Positions 6,331 through 10,606 of a stretch of DNA of 10,606 nt are shown here, one piece after another. Source of the DNA: Alphaproteobacteria bacterium (lineage in GTDB: Bacteria > Pseudomonadota > Alphaproteobacteria > SMXP01); contig JANQLI010000051.1 of assembly GCA_028280675.1 (NCBI GenBank), forward strand, positions 1-10,606, in the 5' to 3' direction. The translations under genes were made by a program, and so were the position numbers. Under the pieces are notes generated by a model that had not been told where the DNA came from, made no database searches, and saw only the letters and a program-made list of their open reading frames with translations. The stretch's first letter is position 1. Each line of letters starts with the position of its first letter.

Positions 6331-8454
6331 ATGAGCATGGAACTATGGCTTATCGTTGCCTGCGGACTCCTCTCTATTGTCTATGGGGCATGGGCGGTAC
6401 AAAGCGTCCTTAGCGCCAGTGCAGGGAATGAGCGCATGCAAGAAATTGCTGGGGCTATTCAGGAAGGCGCCAGTGCATATTTGAATCGTCAATACACAAC
6501 TATCGCCATTGCGGGCGCGGTCGTTTTTGTCATCCTCTGGCTGTTGCTGGGCATTAAAGTAGCGATCGGCTTTGCCGTCGGCGCTGTTCTCTCAGGTGCC
6601 GCTGGCTATATCGGTATGCTGGTGTCCGTCCGCGCAAACGTCAGGACCACCCAAGCAGCGAGCCAAAGCCTTGGCGCCGGTTTGACCATCGCCTTTAAGG
6701 CGGGTGCGGTGACCGGCATGTTGGTCGCCGGCCTCGCGCTTCTCGCTGTGGCTGTGTATTACGGCATCCTCATTGGCATGATGGGATTGTCACCTGTGGA
6801 TCGCGAAGTGATTGACGCTCTGGTGGCTCTCGGTCTTGGCGCGTCGCTGATTTCTATCTTTGCACGTCTCGGTGGCGGTATCTTTACCAAAGGCGCGGAT
6901 GTTGGTGGTGACCTTGTAGGTAAAGTGGAAGCCGGTATTCCTGAGGATGATCCTCGGAACCCAGCGACCATTGCGGATAACGTGGGCGATAATGTCGGTG
7001 ACTGCGCCGGTATGGCTGCCGACCTTTTCGAAACCTATGCGGTGACAATTGTCGCGACTATGGTTCTGGCATCCATCTTCTTTGCTTCGGCTGGGTCTGA
7101 GGTCGTCACAGCGATGATGACATACCCGCTTGCAATTGGCGGTGCTTGCCTCGTGACCTCGATCATCGGGACTTTCTTCGTCAAGCTTGGCCCAAGCCAA
7201 AGTATCATGGGAGCTCTTTACAAAGGTTTTGTTGCCGCAGCGGTTCTATCCCTCATCGTTCTATACCCCGTCACGGATGCGGTTATCGGTATGGGCACAA
7301 CCTATACAGTTGGCGACGTTAGCTTCACTGGCATGTCTCTCTATCTTTGCGGAATTGCAGGTCTGGCCGTAACAGGTTTGATTATTTGGGTGACAGAATA
7401 TTATACGGGTACGGATTACCGTCCTGTGAAATCAGTCGCTGCAGCCTCTGTCACCGGTCACGGCACCAACGTCATCCAAGGCCTCGCTGTTTCGATGGAA
7501 GCCACTGCGCTTCCTGCCATTATCATCATCGCCGGGATCATCGTGACATACTCACTTGCTGGCCTCATCGGTATCGCGATTGCTGTGACGACCATGCTCG
7601 CTTTGGCGGGTGTGGTTGTAGCGCTTGATGCCTTCGGCCCTGTCACCGATAACGCCGGTGGTATTGCCGAGATGTCCGATCTTGATGAAAGCGTCCGTAA
7701 AACAACTGATGCGCTTGATGCTGTCGGAAACACCACAAAAGCTGTGACCAAAGGTTACGCGATTGGGTCTGCTGGTCTCGGCGCTTTGGTACTGTTCGCA
7801 GCCTACACATCAGATCTCAACTACTTCATTAGTAATCCAGCACAATTTCCAGCCTTTGCGGGTGTCAGCGTAGACTTCTCACTGGCCAATCCGTATGTTG
7901 TTGTCGGTCTTTTCTTCGGCGGTCTTTTGCCTTACCTCTTCGGGTCAATGGCTATGCAGGCTGTGGGCCGTGCAGGCGGCGCCGTTGTGGAAGAAGTACG
8001 CCGTCAGTTCAAAGAAATCCCAGGCATTATGGAATACAAAGCCAAGCCGGATTACAGTCGTGCGGTTGATATGCTGACTAAAGCTGCGATCCGTGAAATG
8101 GTGATCCCATCATTGTTGCCGATCCTGTCACCGATTGTGCTCTATTTCGTGATCAATGCGATTGCTGATAAATCTGCAGCGCTCTCTGCTGTGGGTGCGA
8201 TGTTGCTCGGTGTGATTGTGACCGGCCTCTTTGTGGCGCTCTCCATGACCGCTGGTGGCGGTGCGTGGGATAACGCTAAGAAATACATCGAAGATGGCAA
8301 TCACGGCGGTAAAGGCTCAGAAGCCCATAAAGCAGCAGTGACCGGTGACACGGTTGGTGACCCGTATAAAGATACGGCGGGTCCTGCGGTGAACCCGATG
8401 ATTAAAATCTCGAATATTGTGGCTTTGCTTTTGTTGGCGGTCCTCGCGCATTAA
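6331..8454 (+). CDS. hppA: Membrane-bound proton-pumping pyrophosphatase, K+-independent type
   Basis: The integral-membrane enzyme hydrolyses cytoplasmic pyrophosphate and pumps H+ across the membrane. It has 707 residues with about 16 hydrophobic spans, the usual bacterial size. The substrate site is intact: DVGGDLVGKVEAGIPEDDPR (190-209) and NPATIADNVGDNVGDCAGMA (210-229) carry the conserved aspartates and lysine. Later loops TDNAGGIAEMSD (439-450), GGAWDNAKKYIEDG (643-656) and TGDTVGDPYKDTAGPAVNP (671-689) complete it. GNTTKAVTKGYAIGSAG (466-482) has Lys470 where K+-dependent enzymes have alanine, which marks the K+-independent class. A sodium-pumping role is therefore unlikely, since the Na+ pumps known to me are K+-dependent. 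AAAAGGA at 6317-6323 precedes ATG 6331 at good spacing. A strong terminator follows. Confidence 0.97.
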   Translation: MSMELWLIVACGLLSIVYGAWAVQSVLSASAGNERMQEIAGAIQEGASAYLNRQYTTIAIAGAVVFVILWLLLGIKVAIGFAVGAVLSGAAGYIGMLVSVRANVRTTQAASQSLGAGLTIAFKAGAVTGMLVAGLALLAVAVYYGILIGMMGLSPVDREVIDALVALGLGASLISIFARLGGGIFTKGADVGGDLVGKVEAGIPEDDPRNPATIADNVGDNVGDCAGMAADLFETYAVTIVATMVLASIFFASAGSEVVTAMMTYPLAIGGACLVTSIIGTFFVKLGPSQSIMGALYKGFVAAAVLSLIVLYPVTDAVIGMGTTYTVGDVSFTGMSLYLCGIAGLAVTGLIIWVTEYYTGTDYRPVKSVAAASVTGHGTNVIQGLAVSMEATALPAIIIIAGIIVTYSLAGLIGIAIAVTTMLALAGVVVALDAFGPVTDNAGGIAEMSDLDESVRKTTDALDAVGNTTKAVTKGYAIGSAGLGALVLFAAYTSDLNYFISNPAQFPAFAGVSVDFSLANPYVVVGLFFGGLLPYLFGSMAMQAVGRAGGAVVEEVRRQFKEIPGIMEYKAKPDYSRAVDMLTKAAIREMVIPSLLPILSPIVLYFVINAIADKSAALSAVGAMLLGVIVTGLFVALSMTAGGGAWDNAKKYIEDGNHGGKGSEAHKAAVTGDTVGDPYKDTAGPAVNPMIKISNIVALLLLAVLAH

Positions 8455-8478
8455 GCAACGCGCAATTGCACAAAGAAA

Positions 8479-8516
8479 AACCGGGTGGCCGTCTTTCGAT
8501 CACCCGGTTCTTTATT
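8479..8516. terminator. Bidirectional intrinsic terminator between hppA and bamE
   Basis: AACCGGGTG (8479-8487) and CACCCGGTT (8501-8509) form a perfect 9-bp GC-rich stem with a 13-base loop. On the plus strand it is followed by CTTTATTATTA, ending hppA. On the minus strand the flanking A-run (8472-8480) becomes TTTTTCTTTG, ending bamE. The U-tract is better in the minus direction. Confidence 0.88.
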
Positions 8517-8561
8517 ATTAGTTTAACGAAGGAGAAACGACGAAGCGAGTGACCTAGCGTG

Positions 8562-9056
8562 TTACTGACCGCCTTGGTTGTTGCCAGGAGCTGGAAGGCG
8601 GCCGAGGTTGCCGAAGATCTGTTCGAGGAAGGTGAGCTCTTTACCCCGTGTGGGTGTTCTCCGTTCAACGTAGGATATGATTTGTCCATCTTCGAGGCCG
8701 TAATGCCCGATGTCGGCAACCATATCTTCTTGGTCGAATTGGATGGCAACGACTTGTCGTTCAGTCACTTTTGGGGCCATGAAGGCGATCCGTTCGTGAC
8801 GGCTGGAAATATAGTACCAGACATCGCCGCCAAACGTGGCGTCTGTCGAGGGTGATCCAAGGCGTGAGTAGACCGAATCTTTATTATCGACACCAATTTG
8901 GATTGAAGATAGGCGTTCGGCATCAGGCACATAGCCCCGTTTATCCACGATTGGGTTAATCGGATTACATGCTGCAGTCAGAGATGTCGTAACAGCCAAT
9001 GTCGTCACAATCGCTGTGCGTCGCAGAAATCTGCTAATGGATGCGCTGGAATTCAC
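8562..9056 (-). CDS. bamE: Outer membrane assembly lipoprotein BamE (SmpA/OmlA family)
   Basis: BamE is a lipoprotein of the BAM complex, which folds β-barrel proteins into the outer membrane. The 164 residues begin with a lipoprotein signal: arginines at 9-13, a hydrophobic core 14-28, and the lipobox LTAAC (26-30) with lipidated Cys30. The SmpA/OmlA domain follows: GYVPD (41-45), IQIGVDNKDSVYSRLGSPS (52-70) and DVWYYISSRHE (78-88), then VAIQFDQEDMVADIGHYGLE (103-122). A C-terminal extension TPTRGKELTFLEQIFGN (134-150) and a Gly/Asn/Gln-rich end are typical of alphaproteobacterial versions. The start is GTG at 9056, the only start placing a complete signal peptide in frame, with GAGG 7 bases upstream. 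It is divergent from the cytochrome chaperone gene. Confidence 0.93.
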   Translation of the reverse strand: MNSSASISRFLRRTAIVTTLAVTTSLTAACNPINPIVDKRGYVPDAERLSSIQIGVDNKDSVYSRLGSPSTDATFGGDVWYYISSRHERIAFMAPKVTERQVVAIQFDQEDMVADIGHYGLEDGQIISYVERRTPTRGKELTFLEQIFGNLGRLPAPGNNQGGQ

Positions 9057-9162
9057 TCTAAGACCTCACTGTTGATTGTATGTATTTTCCCCTACATGGG
9101 GTCGTGCTGAAATGCAAGTCATTGATCGACGTCGGATATGGACCTGAAAAAGCGAGAATCGC

Positions 9163-9732
9163 ATGAAAAGCTCTATAATCAAACGCATTTTCTCTATTTC
9201 ACCAGAGCGCCAAGCCGCTGATAAGCTCTATACGCGCATTGTTGAGCAGTCGCGAGACCCGGTCTTTTATACCAGGGCGAACGTTCAGGATACGGTGGAC
9301 GGGCGTTTTGATCTGCTGGTTCTCAACGCGATTCTCGTCCTCCGCCGCCTGAAAGGCCAAAACGCCTATGCTGCAAAAGTCTCACAAGCTTTGTTCGACA
9401 CCATGTTTGATAACATGGATGAGGGCCTGCGGGAGATCGGTGTCGGTGACTTGAGCGTTGGGAGTAAAATCAAATCTATGGCGGAAGCCTTCTACGGGCG
9501 GGTTGCAGCGTATGAAGACGGTATCCAAGGACATGATGATCAAGGCCTTCGCGAGGCGATTGCCCGTAATCTCTATCGTGATGCAGAGATAACGCATGAG
9601 ACGCTGAGTATGATGAGCGATTACGTCCGGCGGCAAGTTACGAGCCTTGAAAAGCAAAATCTTGATGATCTCCTGGCGGGACAAATCGACTTTGAACCGT
9701 TGCACCAAAACGAGGTCTCGCATGAGTCCTGA
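9163..9732 (+). CDS. Ubiquinol-cytochrome c chaperone (CBP3 family)
   Basis: A 189-residue member of the CBP3/UQCC1 family, whose mitochondrial members assist cytochrome b synthesis and assembly of the cytochrome bc1 complex. Motifs are DPVFYTRANVQDTVDGRFDL (32-51), LNAILVLRRLKG (54-65), ALFDTMFDNMDEGLREIGVG (76-95) and DLSVGSKIKSMAEAFYGRVA (96-115), all characteristic of the family. No signal peptide or membrane span is seen, so it should act at the cytoplasmic face of the inner membrane. The ATG has only a weak purine-rich region upstream (AAAAAGCGAGA). It overlaps the start of the DUF177 gene by 11 bases, which suggests co-translation. A direct bc1 role in bacteria is inferred from the family; no bc1 genes are in the window. 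Confidence 0.92.
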   Translation: MKSSIIKRIFSISPERQAADKLYTRIVEQSRDPVFYTRANVQDTVDGRFDLLVLNAILVLRRLKGQNAYAAKVSQALFDTMFDNMDEGLREIGVGDLSVGSKIKSMAEAFYGRVAAYEDGIQGHDDQGLREAIARNLYRDAEITHETLSMMSDYVRRQVTSLEKQNLDDLLAGQIDFEPLHQNEVSHES

Positions 9733-10306
9733 CGCTCAAGATTTCACACGTTTCTATGACGCCTCATCATTGTTGGATAAAGAAACGGAGATTGCGTTGG
9801 ATGCATCAGATGGTGAGTGCGACCGTATCGCCAACCGTCTTGATCTATTATCTTTGACGCATTTTCATACTGAGTTCGTCATCACGCCCTGGAGGAAAAC
9901 TGGATTGCGTGTCGTCGGGACGTTGACGGCAAACGTGGAACAGCCCTGTTCTATCACCCTAGAACCGGTTGCAGATCATATTAAAGAAGACATTGATCTT
10001 CGCTACTTACCGGAAAATGATCTGAAAAAGCTTCAACAAGAAAATGGGTCCGATGTCCTGGACCTAGAGAAACATGACCCGCCAGAGCTGCTCACAGAGA
10101 GCCTCGATTTAGGGGCGATTGCTGTTGAATTTCTCACGCTTGCCCTCAATCCGTACCCGCGTAAGCCAGGGGCCTCAATTGATGAGAATGACTTGCAACC
10201 GGGTGGACAAGAGAGTATGTCAGCGGACGCTTCCAATGGCAGGGATGAGATAGATAAAGAAGGTCCGTTTTCTGCACTGGGAAAATGGAAGAATCGCCTA
10301 AAATAG
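9722..10306 (+). CDS. DUF177 / YceD family protein
   Basis: A 194-residue DUF177 protein. The family includes E. coli YceD, linked to 23S rRNA or large-subunit accumulation and often found beside rpmF and plsX. Recognisable parts are LRVVGTLTANVEQPCSITLE (62-81), with the conserved cysteine (Cys76) of the 'C..tlepv' motif, and the acidic stretch with DLRYLPEND (92-100). The late motif ESLDLGAIAVEFLTLALNPY (126-145), then PRKPGA (146-151), is typical of alphaproteobacteria. The C-terminal tail is polar and ends FSALGKWKNRLK, as in the family. The frame is open to ATG 9647, but ATG 9722 has GAGG at 9712-9715 and matches the family length. The stop codon lies inside a hairpin (10291-10313). Confidence 0.9.
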   Translation: MSPDAQDFTRFYDASSLLDKETEIALDASDGECDRIANRLDLLSLTHFHTEFVITPWRKTGLRVVGTLTANVEQPCSITLEPVADHIKEDIDLRYLPENDLKKLQQENGSDVLDLEKHDPPELLTESLDLGAIAVEFLTLALNPYPRKPGASIDENDLQPGGQESMSADASNGRDEIDKEGPFSALGKWKNRLK

Positions 10307-10313
10307 GCGTTTC
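10291..10313 (+). terminator. Hairpin spanning the DUF177 stop codon
   Basis: CGCCTA (10295-10300) and TAGGCG (10304-10309) pair around AAA. After one T·T mismatch, GAA and TTC extend the stem by 3 bp. Only TTTC follows, so termination would be weak. The TAG stop is the first triplet of the 3' arm. It could attenuate read-through from DUF177 into plsX or protect an mRNA end. Confidence 0.4.
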
Positions 10314-10446
10314 GACGTGTACGGTGCATCCTATAGGTGCGCCCGCGCATTGCAGACCGGCGGTTGGTTGTTTTTATAGCGGTATGGGGTAAGGTCCGCA
10401 CAACTTCTGGGTGATCAGCCCTGCCATATGTTCACGAAATGGCCAT

Positions 10447-10453
10447 AAGGAGG
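10447..10453 (+). promoter_or_regulatory. Strong Shine-Dalgarno ahead of plsX
   Basis: AAGGAGG is the best ribosome-binding site in the window. It lies 7 bases before GTG 10461, which is out of frame with plsX, and 14 bases before the in-frame GTG 10468. The remaining 10314-10446 gap holds the short inverted repeat TGCGC-CC-GCGCA (10338-10349) and a T-run at 10371-10375, but no gene I can support. Confidence 0.6.
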
Positions 10454-10460
10454 CTCTAGG

Positions 10461-10487
10461 GTGAACTGTGCGGTTAGAGGCAATTAA
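10461..10487 (+). other. Eight-codon micro-ORF overlapping the plsX start (speculative)
   Basis: GTG 10461 opens a frame of eight codons (MNCAVRGN) ending at TAA 10485-10487. It has ideal spacing from AAGGAGG. It overlaps the possible plsX start at 10468 and ends before the alternative TTG 10504. It could be a leader translated in step with plsX, or just chance placement of a GTG. Confidence 0.25.
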
Positions 10488-10606
10488 GGGACGTAAGATC
10501 ATTTTGGCACATAATGCGACCATTTCAATCGATGCCATGGGCGGGGATAATGCCCCGGATGTGATCATCGAAGGTGTTGATCTTGCGCTCAAAGAGCATC
10601 CTGAGC
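10468..10606 (+). CDS. plsX: Phosphate acyltransferase PlsX, N-terminal start (partial)
   Basis: The frame reads ATISIDAMGGDNAPDVIIEG followed by VDLALKEHPE and runs off the window. IDAMGGDNAP is the diagnostic N-terminal motif of PlsX, which makes acyl-phosphate from acyl-ACP for membrane phospholipid synthesis. The in-frame stop TGA 10462-10464 limits the start to GTG 10468 or TTG 10504. GTG 10468 gives an unusual 17-residue lead (VRLEAIKGRKIILAHNA) before the motif. TTG 10504 gives the more family-like start MAHNATISIDAMGG but has weaker signals (AAGGGA 10486-10491, 12 bases away). Its place after DUF177 is standard, and fabH would be expected next. The identification is secure; the start is not. 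Confidence 0.88.
   Translation, partial: MRLEAIKGRKIILAHNATISIDAMGGDNAPDVIIEGVDLALKEHPE

Noticed and set aside
6790..7200. 136-codon minus-strand frame inside hppA
   Set aside because: It mirrors the conserved pyrophosphatase active-site region; the sense frame fully explains the sequence.
8559..8855. Plus-strand frame antisense to bamE
   Set aside because: The minus-strand frame has a signal peptide, lipobox and SmpA/OmlA motifs; the plus frame has none and no ribosome site.
9089..9134. CCCC-TACAT-GGGG and CGACGTCG palindromes between bamE and the bc1 chaperone gene
   Set aside because: Short, common palindromes; I could not place convincing -35/-10 pairs around them on either strand.
9647..9721. 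Longer DUF177 start at ATG 9647
   Set aside because: The extra 25 residues overlap the end of the bc1 chaperone gene and look non-native; ATG 9722 has a good ribosome site.
10307..10467. rpmF (ribosomal protein L32) between DUF177 and plsX
   Set aside because: No frame in this gap encodes the L32 zinc-ribbon sequence. In alphaproteobacteria rpmF is commonly elsewhere, so its absence is not remarkable.

Overview
The window reads as the chromosome of a free-living alphaproteobacterium. The gene order nrdR–ribD–ribE–ribBA–ribH–nusB–thiL, followed by hppA, bamE, a CBP3-type cytochrome bc1 chaperone, a DUF177 protein and plsX, is the arrangement I know from that class, especially Rhodospirillales-like genomes. 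Base composition looks moderate rather than GC-rich. No transposase, integrase, tRNA, rRNA or CRISPR array is visible, so this is core chromosome rather than an island.

Layout. (1) Positions 1-4563 hold a tight plus-strand operon: the tail of the nrdR repressor, four riboflavin genes, the antitermination factor nusB and the thiamine-phosphate kinase gene thiL. Junctions overlap or are at most about 50 bases. (2) A FemAB/GNAT-fold protein (4568-5524, minus) converges on thiL with a 4-base gap. (3) A small exported FliL-like protein (5661-6089) and a structured 241-base leader precede hppA, a proton-pumping pyrophosphatase of the K+-independent type. (4) A strong bidirectional terminator separates hppA from the outer-membrane lipoprotein gene bamE (minus). 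(5) Divergent from bamE run the cytochrome bc1 chaperone gene, DUF177 (yceD-like) and the start of plsX, which is cut by the window edge.

The most notable point is in the riboflavin cluster. Its ribD encodes only the reductase domain, with no deaminase. Its ribBA has an intact DHBP synthase half, but its GTP cyclohydrolase II half has lost the zinc cysteines and the RGHEGRG-type motif (the 'RibBX' form known from alphaproteobacteria). The operon therefore covers DHBP formation, pyrimidine reduction, lumazine synthase and riboflavin synthase, but neither GTP ring opening nor deamination. Those two activities must be encoded elsewhere, or the intermediate is obtained differently.

Smaller points are a possibly leaderless ribD start under a palindromic extended -10 element, competing RNA hairpins ahead of hppA, and a perfect Shine-Dalgarno that fits an eight-codon reading frame rather than plsX itself. 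I see no evidence of a wholly new multi-gene system.
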